NCBI GenBank assembly: GCA_030248195.1
Contig: JASAND010007680.1
Span: forward strand, 1-64,000
Direction of reading: 5' to 3'
DNA length: 64,000 nt
Source: Trissonchulus latispiculum
Lineage: Eukaryota; Nematoda; Enoplea; Enoplida; Ironidae
The notes beneath the pieces were generated by a model. The model had not been told where the DNA came from. It made no database searches and saw only the letters and a program-made list of their open reading frames with translations. How positions within the stretch are numbered: the stretch's first letter is position 1; each line of letters opens with the position of its first letter. Below, one piece after another: positions 34,431 to 45,057 of the stretch. The translations under genes and the position numbers were made by a program.

Positions 34431-36465
34431 ATGGATTTGTTCCTTCAGTTGCCTTGCAATACAAAAGATTATGTTGACAATACTTTAAATAAATTCCGCG
34501 TGAAGCTTCCACATCGCATGGATTTAGATGGAGAATGGGAGGTGGCCTTAGTGGAAATCTTACATCCTGTCGTAGAGTTGTGACGCGGGCCGGTGGCGGG
34601 CCGCGGGCTCGGGCCGGGCCGCGGGCCGGGCCGGCCCGGCCCGGGCCCGGCCCGGATTTTTCGGCGACGGCCCGGCCCGCGGCCCGGCCCGCAAGATTAC
34701 AAATAGGCGGCCCGCGGGCCGGTGGCGGGCCGCGGGCCGGGCCGGTTTTTTACACGGTAAATGGCAATTTTTCAATAAATTTCGATGCAATTTCAAGTTT
34801 CATTTACAGATTTTCAATGGCTTTGTTTTTTTACACATAATGGAAATAAGAATTGACCTGTGCCGGCCGGTATCTGGGGGTTAAGGATGTTATATAGTGA
34901 CTACTTATTGGATATACCTAATCCTTTTTAAGTTACGTCTATGAGAAGGGTGTGGAAACTTTTTATATGTGAACAGCTGTCGCAAAACAATTGGAATGAA
35001 AACATTCACAAATATAATTAGGTTTGGTGGTATTGGTCTTGATGTAAGGGGTTATCGTTCGCAGTTTAAGATGCAGTGCTCTTGCTTGCGATTGTAATTG
35101 CTAATTTGAAACGTAACCAACATCCAAAACCTTGTTAGACAAACTAAATGAAATCTGGTTTAATTCATCCCCTGCTATTGGTCATGTAAATTAGACCTTT
35201 ATGTCAAAATCAAGCAATGGACAAACTTAACACAAGAGACATTTAGTTTGAGGAAGTGAAAAGCTTCAGAAAAAGTAGGACAGCATCTGTAAAAAATAAT
35301 TGAATCGAAATTGTAACATAAGGTAGAGTGGAGTAGGAGCACCGAGAGACAGCTTGGATTTGTATTTAGATAATGGGTGGAATTCTGCATAACAATTTAA
35401 TATTTACCAAACACGTAATCGGCTGACCAGTGACCACTTGCTATTGCTTATTTGTTGTTTGTGAAAAATGGAAGACATAAAATAGAGGTAAAATAAGTTG
35501 GAGTTAGACTTAAAACAAGTTGAAATCAATTTACCTAACAGTTCGGGCCGTTTTTTGCGACGTCGGGCCGTTCGGCCCGTAGAAATTTGCGGCCCCGGGC
35601 CGGCCCACATGGCCCGGCCCGCCACCGGCCCGCGGGCCGGTGGCGGGCCGCGGGCTGCGGGTCGGGCTCGGGCCGGGCGGGCCCGGCCCGCGGCCCAGCC
35701 CGTAGGACCACATCGGCCCGCGGGCCGGCCCGGCCCGCAAAATTTTCTTATTTTCCAACTAGTCACATGGCACAATTTTGGAGATGATGAGGATGCAACA
35801 ATTGAAATATCCTTCTCTGATAGGAGCACTTAAAGGTGAAAACATTACCAGCGATTCACTACGAAACCGTGCATGGATTGTGGGAATCACTAAATCACAT
35901 AGTTGGGGAAATAAAAAACTTAAAAGGAAAAACGGCAGAATTAAGAATGACCTACAACAGTCAAAGACAACGTACTGTTTTCAAAGTTTACGAAAATCCC
36001 GAAAATTTTGAACATCCAAACTTTAACAGCTTAAGGCTCAGTAAAAAGCTTGCGTATGTCTTAGGGTTTACAGAGCAGACGTTAGCGTCTCAGCCTTCTG
36101 TTGATCGCAGTGATATTAGCAATTGGGATAAGATATCACAAGAAGTTGCTGTTACTAATCGTAAAATCATTGTTGACAGCGATTCAGACATACGTGCCAG
36201 ATTTTACTCAATGTTCGTATACTGTGATTTGGTTGCTCCGCAAATTATCGGCAATACTATTGCTCCGCGGCTGCGAGTTGTTAACACCGCAGGGCAGTAC
36301 GGACAAGTAGTCAACAGAGAATACCACAACCCCCATTATGTTCCAGTACTAAAGAAGGAGTTTGATAATGTTGAAATTAATATAAATGACGACACTAGTA
36401 CACGAGTTAAGTTTGCATACGGAAAAACTCTTGTGAAGTTGCATTTTCGAAAACCTCGACCATGA
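34431..36465 (+). pseudogene. Polinton minor capsid (penton-like) protein, split by an insertion
   Basis: The first 49 codons (34431-34579: MDLFLQLPCNTKDYVDN ... LDGEWEVALVEI) match the N-terminus of the Polinton minor capsid family (LxLP, N-T, L-x-GEWEVxLxEI). A 1.18-kb GC-rich insert follows. The rest resumes near 35761 and, after a frameshift at about 35835, runs 35836-36465 with LAYVLGFTEQ, FVYCDLVAPQIIGN and LKKEFDNVEININD. It would form capsid vertices. The gene is broken by the insert and the frameshift. Confidence 0.8.
34580..35760. mobile_element. GC-rich inverted-repeat insertion inside the minor capsid gene
   Basis: Both ends are dense arrays of GGGCCGGGCC/CCGGCCCGCG words (about 34585-34745 and 35545-35745), largely inverse of each other, around an ordinary AT-rich 800-bp interior without genes. 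The left end TAGAGTTGTGACGCGGGCC resembles hAT miniature elements. A clean 8-bp duplication could not be defined, so edges are good to about 10 bases. Confidence 0.7.
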
Positions 36466-36496
36466 GATCGTATTCCTATCCAGAATCTGTCAAGAC

Positions 36497-36870
36497 ATGG
36501 GAAACTGCGTGGAGGATCGCTACCAGCATATGCAGGTATGCCTTATCAACGAGGGGATGGTATTGGTAGTTTGTTTAAAAGTATGTTTCGTGCAATATGG
36601 CCGACAGTAACGAAGGTCGGTTTTCAAGTTGGTAAAGAAGCACTTAGAACGGGTAGTGAAGTAGCTAGAGATTATCTTAATCACGGCGAAGACATTAAAA
36701 CATCATTCCGCAAACGAGGTCGACAAGCAGTTGGACGGACGCTAAGTACCGTAGGTGAGAAACTGCAGCAGGAAGGTGAAGGGTTGGGTTGCAGACCCAT
36801 TAGAAAGAGCATAAAAAAAAGTAGAAAAACGCAGAAAAGTAATCAAACGCGACATATTCTGAAATGGCTA
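36497..36870 (+). pseudogene. Polinton PX-like basic minor protein
   Basis: The recognisable part starts about 36538: MPYQRGDGIGSLFKSMFRAI, then FQVGKEALRTGSEVARDYL, then a Lys/Arg-rich tail (RKSIKKSRKTQKSNQ). The YQRG-x-G-I/L-GS motif, amphipathic helix and basic tail characterise the small Polinton/adintovirus protein compared with adenovirus pX/pVI. The start is uncertain because the preceding Gly-rich leader is in another frame. It probably binds DNA or membranes in the virion. Confidence 0.75.
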
Positions 36871-36879
36871 AACAAGTTA

Positions 36880-38210
36880 ATGCACAATCGTAATCCCGGG
36901 TTTAAAAGCGAATTGGATTTACTTTCCTTCCTCCAACTCAAGTATCCATCGAAACAGGACATTGGGCAGGGTACTATCCGCAAAATCCAACTACAAATGC
37001 TGGTCCTTATAGATTTGTTATTCCAAGAGATGTATACATGCTGGATTTAAACAAAAATTATTTATACCTCAAGATAAAAATTACAGAAAACGATGGTACT
37101 TACATTGGTCATCCAACTACTCCCAAAGGCACTAATCCAGATACAAGCAAAATTAACGTTGCACCTATCAATATGAGTGCCGCAACGTTGTTTGAACGCA
37201 TCATTGTAAAAATTACGGATAAAGAAGTTGAGAATACTGGTCCCCTCTATGCTTTTAAAGCATACTTGGAGACATTACTAAACTTAGAAAAGGAAGCAAA
37301 AAAGACTCATCTGCAAATGGCTCTATATCATGCTGACAATGCACAAAAACTTGAAGATCCAACCGGAAAGGCAAACCTTGAGCGTGGAAAACCATTTGCT
37401 AAAAATCATGGAGTCGAACTGTTATCACCGCTGCACTAGGATCTATTTAAACAAGACAGGTACATGTTGAGTGATACTGAAATTGATATGGAACTTCATC
37501 GCAATTCAGATAAATTCGTGTTGTTGTCGGACGGAACTGATTACAAAGTACAGATTGACGATATGCGATGGTACGTTTGGAAAGTTAAACCACAAGAGTC
37601 GTTGAGTTTAGCAATTCAAAATGTGCTGCGCACAACCGCAGCAAAATACCCTATTCGGAGAACAAAGATGGTCACGCGACATATAGCTCCCAAAGTCAAA
37701 CAACAATCGAAAATTCAATTTTCTCTGGACAACTTCCACGTAGATTAGTAATGGTTATATTTTAAATCAGAAGCGTTCAATGGTAGCTACACAAAGAACC
37801 CGTTCAAATTTGAGCACTGCAAACTATGTGAGATTTCCTTAAAGTTGCGAGACGAGTACGTTTCTAAACATCCAATGAAAATTGATTGGAAAGAGTACAG
37901 GTACACATTTCCTTTCATAGCATTTTATGACGGGTGCAACATTGCAAATTCAAATAGACGGTTGGACATAAATTATGCAAATTATAGTGAAGGGTACATA
38001 GTCTTCGTGTTTGATCTGACACCAGATAGTGTAGTTGGTGGTGCAATGGAGCTTATCCGAGAAGGTGATCTATCCCTGCATATGTTACTGAAAGAACCTC
38101 TAAGCTCAGCAACATACCCTCAAGCAGTGGAAATTATTATTTATGGTGAATTTGACAATTTATTATCAATAGACCAAAACAGGACTCCCTTTTTTGATTA
38201 CTCAATATAA
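36880..38210 (+). pseudogene. Polinton major capsid protein (F54H12.2-like, double jelly-roll family)
   Basis: The N-terminal SELDLLSF and a following stretch lie in two frames around 36900-37040. Then 37038-37439 has YLYLKIKITENDG and LFERIIVKI, 37464-37748 has LLSDGTDYKVQIDDMRWYVWKV, and 37845-38210 has YTFPFIAFYDG and GYIVFVFDLTPD, ending FFDYSI. This order is that of the Polinton capsid protein commonly annotated in animal genomes as F54H12.2-like. In-frame stops (near 37437 and 37746) and frameshifts separate the blocks. Confidence 0.88.
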
Positions 38211-38430
38211 AGGCATACTAGTTTCGGAATGACGTCTACAAAATGTGGTTTCAGCTGATATGTTTGCTTGTTTCTGCTAATACTGCTTAGCAGTTAATGA
38301 AACTGACAATAACCATTTGGTCATTACCAATGGCAGAAAAGACATCAGTATAGATATGCAACAGGCAAATGCCTTGTATCACCGTTTGTAGCTTGCATCT
38401 ATGTACTATAACAGAACCTAGACGAAATAA
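38211..38430 (+). other. Short Polinton intergenic stretch with a broken frame
   Basis: A frame with NETDNNHLVITNGRKDIS near 38300 is followed by stops and may be the N-terminal part of the next gene. Confidence 0.35.
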
Positions 38431-38658
38431 TTGCCAATTGCTTATCTGGAATGGGAGCACTGCTGGGAATATTGCTACGATGATGATAGAAAATTGGTTT
38501 ATGTATTTAATAAAATGAATAATTTCAAGCTGGAGAGCAATCTGAAGGATTTAAAAAAACCAACACTTTGGAAATTGAAACAAGTTGGCCCCAAAAGGTG
38601 CAGTATTCCTGCTAATAGACCTGTTAATTATTCAATTACGAACATTGTCCTTAGTTAG
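38431..38658 (+). CDS. Polinton hypothetical protein, possibly partial
   Basis: 75 residues (MPIAYLEWEHCWEYCYDDDR ... SITNIVLS), charged and aromatic, not recognised. It lies between capsid and protease genes on the same strand. The upstream NETDNNHLV fragment in another frame may belong to it. Confidence 0.35.
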   Translation: MPIAYLEWEHCWEYCYDDDRKLVYVFNKMNNFKLESNLKDLKKPTLWKLKQVGPKRCSIPANRPVNYSITNIVLS

Positions 38659-39238
38659 ATAAAAGCACGGTTAAGCGTTTAGAAGCTTCAGGTTTACATA
38701 ACAATTTCACTTGACATTTCTTTAGCTCATTTGAGACTAAGACTACTATTATCTTTTAAAATATCCTACATACTAAATCTTCATTATTTCTTGTGAGGCC
38801 AGATGTCATTTCCTTTAGTAAACAAAACACAATTGAACAATGCAATAAGTAGCTGCATTGGAATCAGATGTACACCTTTAAATAAGTACACATTCGATCC
38901 CAAATAAAGATTAAAAAGTCGCTGATTTCCAAGACTAAAATTTCATGACATTTCATTCCGCTGCTCAATCTTTTCTCGCTTATCTGACTAAAGATCAGGA
39001 ATAGCAAGCCTATGCTTGCCCATGTCATGACTGGACTGGACTTGTGCAGCGCAAGCTGGTACCTTCTTACCTACAGCACCTATGTGTAGCTCCGAAGCTA
39101 CACTAGTGCTCAAAACTCCGCTACCGTGTAGATTGCTGACAGTCGAAGACTGCGTAAAAGTTGTCAGTTTTGATGCTTAAATAGGACCTAAACCTAATTT
39201 GCATAATCTGAATGCAAAAAATCACCTAAGCTAGCCCT
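38659..39238 (+). other. Polinton non-coding spacer
   Basis: No frame with motifs. AAAGATTAAAAAGTCG and several T-rich runs. Nothing that resembles DNA polymerase B. Confidence 0.5.
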
Positions 39239-39699
39239 GTGTTGAAAATAGGGTATCTAAATAGAGAAATGACTCACTATACACAAAACATATTAGTTTT
39301 CATTTTACACATTCCTGCTCCAGCAGGAATAAAGACGCTGAGGCTTTACTCCATAGTTGATGCTCAGTTTCTTGGTGTGTTTGCAAGCGATCGTTTACCC
39401 AACATTACAACCATTCCGTCATGCTTATTTGCTACCTTAATACAGACCCTTCTGACCAACCTGGACAGCACTGGATTGCTATATACTTTGATTGTCAAAC
39501 CGAATATTTTGATAGCTACGGATTAGAACCGTTAGCACTATTTTCAAGAAAATATGCAATTGATAGAGTAAATCGTTTCCGTTTACAAGATTTGGATACT
39601 GCAGTTTGTGGTGAATATTGTATCTATATTTTAGTGCAACGATGTCACGGTGTATCCATGGATACTGTTATTAGCTATTTAAGAAACGACCATCCATAA
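39239..39699 (+). pseudogene. Polinton adenain-like cysteine protease
   Basis: The start region ends FLGVFASDRLPNI in one frame. After a frameshift near 39420 the core continues to 39699: NTDPSDQPGQHWIAIYFD contains the catalytic His, EYFDSYG the supporting acidic position, and AVCGEYCIYILVQR the nucleophile Cys. These are the landmarks of the adenovirus protease (C5/Ulp1) family used by Polintons for virion maturation. Catalytic residues are kept, but the frame is broken once. Confidence 0.88.
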
Positions 39700-39778
39700 A
39701 CGATTCAATTGTGAAACAGTTTGTTGACAAGTTTAAACAGTGTTGTGAATCCACAGAGTTTTGTCAAACTTCAAAAGC

Positions 39779-40270
39779 ATGCAAATTGTAAATATTGTTA
39801 TTTGCGGTAAATTGAGTTCAACGATATGTCTTAAGAATTTGAAAACTATAATCCCAAACGGGTTAGTGGAGCAATTGTAAACAGGTTACACTGTACTATT
39901 CTCTTTTCTCAACGGGAAGCTTAGTATGTGCTGGTTCGAAAACCTATCAGGATGCGTACCTGTCAGTCAAGACATATGCAGCGGAACTAGGTCTTACTGT
40001 TCTGTTTTGTGAAATAAAAACGCAGTCTTGTCCGAAGCTTTATGCAGACGCATTCATCTGGAAAGGGTGTATTCCTTTCTTAAAGACCATGGCTATCATG
40101 TATGCTATGAACCAGAACTATTTTCAGGGCTGACTTGGCAGCATTGTAATGCAACTGTGAGATTGCTTTATAATGGTAAATTATTTGTAACTGGAATGTC
40201 TAATGTTAATCACTTGAAAATGGTATGTAATGTAATTTGTAATGTTTGTTTGTTTTGTAATAAAACATAA
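39779..40270 (+). pseudogene. TATA-binding-protein-like gene in the Polinton
   Basis: Two TBP-type repeats can be traced in shifted frames. Repeat 1: IVNIVICGKLSSTICLKNL (39785-39850), NGKL, then VCAGSKTYQDAYLSVKTYAA (39929 on), comparable with the IQNIV ... SGKxVCTGAK ... ARKYA landmarks. Repeat 2 (40028-40270): YEPELFSGL, the most diagnostic TBP motif, followed by LLYNGKLFVTGMSN. Frameshifts lie near 39880, 39920 and 40048. It is intronless, follows the protease by ~80 bases and is divergent from conserved animal TBP, so a host processed copy is less likely than an element gene. Confidence 0.75.
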
Positions 40271-40504
40271 CAAAGGCAGCGGTGACAGGAAGCCTTCACG
40301 AGGCGCTGCTGAGAATGTCCTAACGTGGCTACCAAATTTTATCCAGTCTTTAATAAGGGTATGCAGATACAATCACGCGGTCATTGTAATCATAAACTTA
40401 TTCAATGCTGTTTACGAGTTCAACAGTATAACCTCTAAATCCCGTGTTTTCGCCAAAACATGCTTGCTTATTTTGAACCTGGGAAACTCCATTTGGAATC
40501 GCTT

Positions 40505-40856
40505 GTGGTAAAGGTAAAAAGGTAAAGGTTTACCCCAGGAGATATCTCCGTCCTGCCACAGGACATGGGGTGCCGGTGCTCATCTCCGGATTCTCAGCCG
40601 AAGAGCCAGGAGTGTCACCTCAAATGATGACTGCATCCGTGGAAGGGGGGCCGGCCCTTATACACAGACTCCTGTTACCTTCCCACCGTAGTGGTACCCA
40701 TTTACCGACCAGTTAAGGATGGATTGCTGGGTTGGCTAGAGTCGAGAAAGCTTTGTGGAGATCGGAAGGATCGAAGAACTCCGGGGATCGAACCACCGAT
40801 CGTAAGATCGGAAGTTCTGACCAGCGCCTTAGACCACTCGGCCATCCCGACACATG
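40505..40856 (-). mobile_element. tRNA-headed SINE, full length
   Basis: On the minus strand from 40856 the head reads GGGATGGCCGAGTGGTCTAA (box A) and, after a hairpin, GGTGGTTCGATCCCC (box B), the pattern of a type II tRNA (Leu/Ser-like). A conserved body and a TTTACC-repeat tail at the plus-strand left end follow. A headless copy lies at 6777-6991. It inserted within the Polinton downstream of the TBP-like gene. Confidence 0.8.
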
Positions 40857-41700
40857 GGGGACCTGTACTACAACAATTGGACGTATTTCTTTATGAAATG
40901 GACTGCAACTGTATTGACGCTTTCAAATCTAAATCAAAGACTGAGCTGATTTAGCATTTCACGCATTTGCGTATCATGATGTTTTATATTAAACTATTCA
41001 AAAATTTGCTCTTCTGTCAGGTAGGCCTAAGTTAGACAGGGGAAAGCAGGAGCTGTCTTGTATTTCCAACTGGGAAACTTCAGTTAAGGCAAAGGTTTAG
41101 CTACCTTTCTGCCTTATTAGAATCCACATGATGTAAACTTTCATGCATAGGGAAAGCTTTTGTGTCTAGTATGAACAATTTCAAACAGAAGCTCCAATAC
41201 GCTCCTGTCAAATGCTCATCACTTAAATTGAGGTAATTACCAGTAGAGCTACCCATTTATGCTATTATTTATGCACACTTTAGATGTTCACTATTATTAC
41301 TGAGAACACTGGTCCAACCAATTCACTAACATTTGCATTGGCATTGGAGTACATTGGATTATGGATTAGAATACATTAGGGACATTAGAAAGAGGATCTG
41401 CAGTTCGTACCAGTATAAATCATTTCTCATTGTAACGAGAGCAACTTGCGTACAATTTGAAACACACGAGGCTTCAGCATTTATCCTATTGTTCTGCCTT
41501 TCAATGTGCAAAGCAACCAATTACAATGTGCCCTAACATACTGCTTGTCCTAACGTAATCTATTTGCTTCTTGTCTCTGTCTCTCCCTGCTCCCTCTCTC
41601 GTATTTACTACATGAAAGTTACGCAGACAGATATAAAGTATTTGCAAGAAGAAAAGTTCATTTTCACTAATTTCGTATTTAGTTTACATATTTATTAATT
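40857..41700 (+). other. Right part of the Polinton, no gene recognised
   Basis: AT-rich; the longest frame (41333-41536) has no motif. This is where a polymerase gene could have been expected, but no YxDTD or similar motif was seen on either strand. Confidence 0.45.
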
Positions 41701-42183
41701 AATTTCATATCTTTCACCCTTCCCAATCGTTCTCTACACACAATCCCCTGCCGCTATTTCTAGTATCGCTTGGCGTAAGCTCTTCGCCACAGCAGCTGGG
41801 CCTGTCACAGCAGCTGGGCCTATCACTACATCGGCTACAGTCAGCACAGCTTCCAGTAGTCCAGTCTTTCATTCGTCGTCTGCAATTTCATCCGCCACTG
41901 CTTCGTCCATGGGTACTGTTTCAACTACGAGTGCAAGTCTGTCCAGTACAACTTCAACTGTACTATCAAGCGCTAGCACTTTTCCAACTGCTCTCGCTTT
42001 TTCGTCTGCTGCTACATCGTCTACTACAACGCGATTTTCGCTTCGTGTTTCGGCGTCTAGGCTGAACACCTTAGTATTACCCACTATCACTCAGGCAGCT
42101 GCATGCACTCCGGATGCAACCACGTATACATCCGCTACTGGCGGTCTGAAAAGAGCTGGGTATGGAAACAATATTACAACTTA
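41701..42183 (+). CDS. Ser/Thr/Ala-rich open region, possible exon
   Basis: An open stretch of about 160 codons with very high Ser, Thr and Ala (SSTTSTVLSSASTF, AATSSTTT), mucin-like. GCAGCTGGGCCT is tandemly repeated at 41792-41820. A pyrimidine tract ending TTTCTAG at about 41764 could be an acceptor and GTATGG near 42160 a donor. The composition alone does not prove coding. Confidence 0.35.
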
Positions 42184-42601
42184 GGTTTTTGTATTCACTC
42201 TACGTTTGACGGGCTACTTGTATTCTACTACTGCTCTTTTTTAACTTCGTTTTACTTATTGCAATCTTTTAACTTCGCTTTCGCTATCTGCTGTTAGAAA
42301 CTACATAATTTTAGATGTTTGTATTAACTATTTTGCGCATGCGATGCATTAATGGATTAGATGCATTCTTTTAGTGATACTGCTATAATTACTTATTAAA
42401 CTTTTCAGGCCAGCTGCAGTCGCGTCAATAAGCGACCACGAATAGCCGTAGACAGGGGTAAGGCTTCGTTACGTTATGTGTTTACCTTTCCATCAGAAAT
42501 ATTAATAACTCAGATACGCTCGCACTATAAATATTAACATTTATCATACTTCACATTACATTTCTAAATGCGTTACAATATGTAGTCATTTCTTTTTACT
42601 T

Positions 42602-43219
42602 TTTCGTACTCTTCTTGAGCACTTCTTTTCTTGGTTTAAGGCTACCCATACTATATCTGGTCTTGAGCCAGAGGCACTCGCTGACCAGCCCTCTACTTCT
42701 ACAGGCATAGACTGTTGCACCCTGAAAATTACAGCTATCGAGGATATTTCATATATGGACTGCCACCACATTTACCACTTTGACTGCAGTCGGAGATGGA
42801 GTTCTGAAGTCAACATTTGCCCCTACTGCAAGACCGTACAACGACGTTATTATAACTTTGAAGGCCTAGCACATGCCGTTACGGTACTTATACCCTTTGT
42901 ACGTTTTACGCTGCTCATGTTTATCACTGTAGCTTTTCAGAATGACAACAATTCTAGTAGATTCGCGAACATTTCTATTTTAGGGTCGCTCATCAACTTT
43001 ACCTCCGAAGAACTACTCGCCTGTGGAAGCAGATTTCCTGGAGCTTGTCACGGACATGGGCGCTCGAGTGCTTGCACAGCACGAAGACTTTTCTGTCGTC
43101 TATCCAGGGAAACTCACAACGTCAATGAAATTGTATCTGTGGATATGGTTTTGAAGGCGAATCCTCATATTTGGCGACACACTGGTCGACGCTCGACAAA
43201 CTGGAACTCATGGAATTAA
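42602..43219 (+). CDS. RING-H2-like zinc finger protein, possible Polinton accessory gene
   Basis: The open frame is about 205 codons, with a first ATG at 42755. CHHIYHFDC followed by W and CPYCKT gives C-x-H-x2-H-x2-C ... C-x2-C, the second half of a RING-H2. A GLEPEAL segment resembles the helix that precedes RING domains. The first zinc pair is reduced to DCC instead of C-x2-C, so one site may be damaged. A hydrophobic helix (VTVLIPFVRFTLLMFITVAF) follows. E3 ubiquitin ligase activity would be the usual role. Membership of the Polinton rests on position only. Confidence 0.5.
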   Translation, partial: FRTLLEHFFSWFKATHTISGLEPEALADQPSTSTGIDCCTLKITAIEDISYMDCHHIYHFDCSRRWSSEVNICPYCKTVQRRYYNFEGLAHAVTVLIPFVRFTLLMFITVAFQNDNNSSRFANISILGSLINFTSEELLACGSRFPGACHGHGRSSACTARRLFCRLSRETHNVNEIVSVDMVLKANPHIWRHTGRRSTNWNSWN

Positions 43220-43776
43220 CTAATGGAACCAGGAATCTCAGACTGTACCTCACAATATTCTGGAATATACCTCATATGATTATTGACTACCTCATTTTCA
43301 ATGAAGACTTATAATGCTATACTGTGTCAGACTTGCAGATACATGATTGGTAGATAGCATGTAGTGTTTAGCCATTAAACAAATTAACGGTTTTTGCTTT
43401 ACTGAAAAACCTACTCTCTTAGGTTAAAATATTCGATATCGGTTACCTCTCAAGCTGGCAATGTATTTGCAATAACTTTCACAACATTGGCGGAGTATGT
43501 GCATCTGTGTTGACCATTTGCTATGGAAATAACCATCTAATGCCTAATCGCTTTTGGTAACACGAGGTGCATACTTTTGTTATACTTGGATTCGATTACC
43601 CTTTTAAAGGAGTTGGCTGTGTCAGAAGATAACTCTATTCTATTTGATTTATATGTTTAATGTTACTGATAGGTGCCTGTGTTCGGATCGGAATTTCTAA
43701 ATAGTATTTCTATCATACTTTGCAAGTAACCGACAGATTGCTGCTTCAGAATCAGCATAACCATATTGCATCGGAG
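43220..43776 (+). other. Polinton right-end non-coding region
   Basis: AT-rich with no supported gene, leading into the right inverted repeat. Confidence 0.5.
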
Positions 43777-44013
43777 TTTACCTGAGAGGCTGCTGTGCCA
43801 GGAGCGGCATGATTTTTGAAATTTGCAAATGAGCAATAATTTGCTGTGGTAGAAGCGGTATGGGTATATTGACTCTGCTTTATTTTTAACACAGAAGCGA
43901 TATGTTGCTGTGCCAAAAGCGGCATGGCGTGATTGCGTCTTTTAAAATAAATTGGTTCATTTTTGGTTCGATTTTCATGTGTTAAAGATAGGTTGCTGTG
44001 CCAGAAGCGGCAT
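43777..44013 (-). repeat. Right terminal inverted repeat of the Polinton, with iterated 20-mer
   Basis: Inverse of 26034-26270. The 20-mer recurs inverted at 43789-43808, 43840-43859, 43904-43923 and 43992-44011, in the same order and spacing as the left repeat, with independent substitutions in each. Confidence 0.88.
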
Positions 44014-45057
44014 CTTACATACTACTAACGCGGACAAATCCCGGTTTGGGTAGACCAAAACCAGGCTGCTTAGTCCGAAGGTTCTAAGTGGTGACGCAGT
44101 GCCATCTCGTCTGTTCGTGCCGCTTCTAATGCTAGAAATCCAATGCTGTGACTGAACAAGGGTACCCACCGACCCCCGTACTCTCTCAGCCTTTTTCAAC
44201 TTTCAGTCCAAAACCAGTGCTTCAAAGAGTAATCTTGTGGAGCCTAAAATAACATAACTTTCAGGCGTTTATTTAACCAGAGCACCAGTATACATAGTTT
44301 TTAGTACTCTTATCATAATACACTTGATTCTAGTGACTGTAAGCGAGACACACTGGAGTAAACTGCTGATCAATGTTTCGCTAAATCATTACATTCACGT
44401 ACAGGTACAACCTCTGTTTACTCTACTTTCTACGCAGTCTGTGGTAACCCAGGAGAAATTTTGCGAGATGAAACGACATTTTCTGCCTGATAAATAATGG
44501 TAATGTCTTCCAATGAAACTTGACAACCGAGTAATAATAAATTTTGCTTGGTCTTCCCTTCCAAATATTAGTTTAGCCAGGGTTTGTTTATTTTCTTGCA
44601 ACTTCCGGGACGTATTTCAATCTGCGACGAACCTGAGACTTTTTGTGTCGAAGATATATCTCGTTTAAGGTATAATGTCCGCATAAAACTCCTACTTTTT
44701 AAACCCTGGGAAATTTTGCGAAGTAAAATGATACTTCCTCCAGGAATTAGGAATGCATATAAGTCTTCCAATAGAACCTGACAACCCAGTAATAATAATT
44801 GTACTTCAGTACGTATATGTCAATAAGTATATAAATATTTCAGTATTTTCAACAGTGCTTTTGTTACAGAATTTGCACTAAATTGTATTAGTAAATACTT
44901 TTTACAGCTGTTCATTTTTTCTGAAATACAAAACGTCCTGGATATTATTGAAGAACTGCTTGCTGTTTTCCTTTTTAACAAAACTGCTCGTATAAAGCTC
45001 AGTTAATTTAACAACTAATACATAAGCAGCAGGTGCATTAATCAATTACTATTATAC
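44014..45057. other. Intergenic, with a partial tandem duplication
   Basis: Segments 44448-44548 and 44704-44807 share GAAATTTTGCGA and the longer GTCTTCCAAT-GAA-CTTGACAACC-AGTAATAATAA block, about 257 bases apart. No coding region is supported. Confidence 0.5.

Larger units (their letters stand above)
26034..44013 (+). mobile_element. Polinton/Maverick (adintovirus-like) endogenous element, 18 kb, decayed
   Basis: Two equal 237-bp inverted repeats (26034-26270 and 43777-44013) bracket a plus-strand gene set: C2H2-NADAR, packaging ATPase, two small conserved Polinton proteins, DD35E integrase, minor capsid, PX-like protein, F54H12.2-type major capsid, adenain-like protease and a TBP-like protein. 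Without the LTR element it is about 14.2 kb. Stops or frameshifts affect nearly every gene. No DNA polymerase B was recognised. No 6-bp target duplication was identified, and AGTAT occurs just outside both repeats (25992 and, inverted, 44018). Confidence 0.92.

Noticed and set aside
34535..34840. Gly/Arg/Pro/Ala-rich open frames on both strands over 34535-34840 and 35404-35833
   Set aside because: They are by-products of the GGCC/CCGG word arrays. All frames stay open because of composition; no domain or codon pattern supports a protein.
40505..40856. Functional tRNA gene
   Set aside because: Box A and B are present, but the sequence is followed by a SINE body and tail and has a headless dispersed copy, so it is a SINE.
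41869..42090. Minus-strand acidic Val/Asp/Glu-rich frame opposite the Ser/Thr-rich region
   Set aside because: Mirror of the Ser/Thr codon composition (TCN/ACN read in reverse). No independent support.
26034..44013. A 6-bp Polinton target-site duplication
   Set aside because: Flanking hexamers at the repeat edges (and at the outer AGTAT positions) do not match, so none is claimed.
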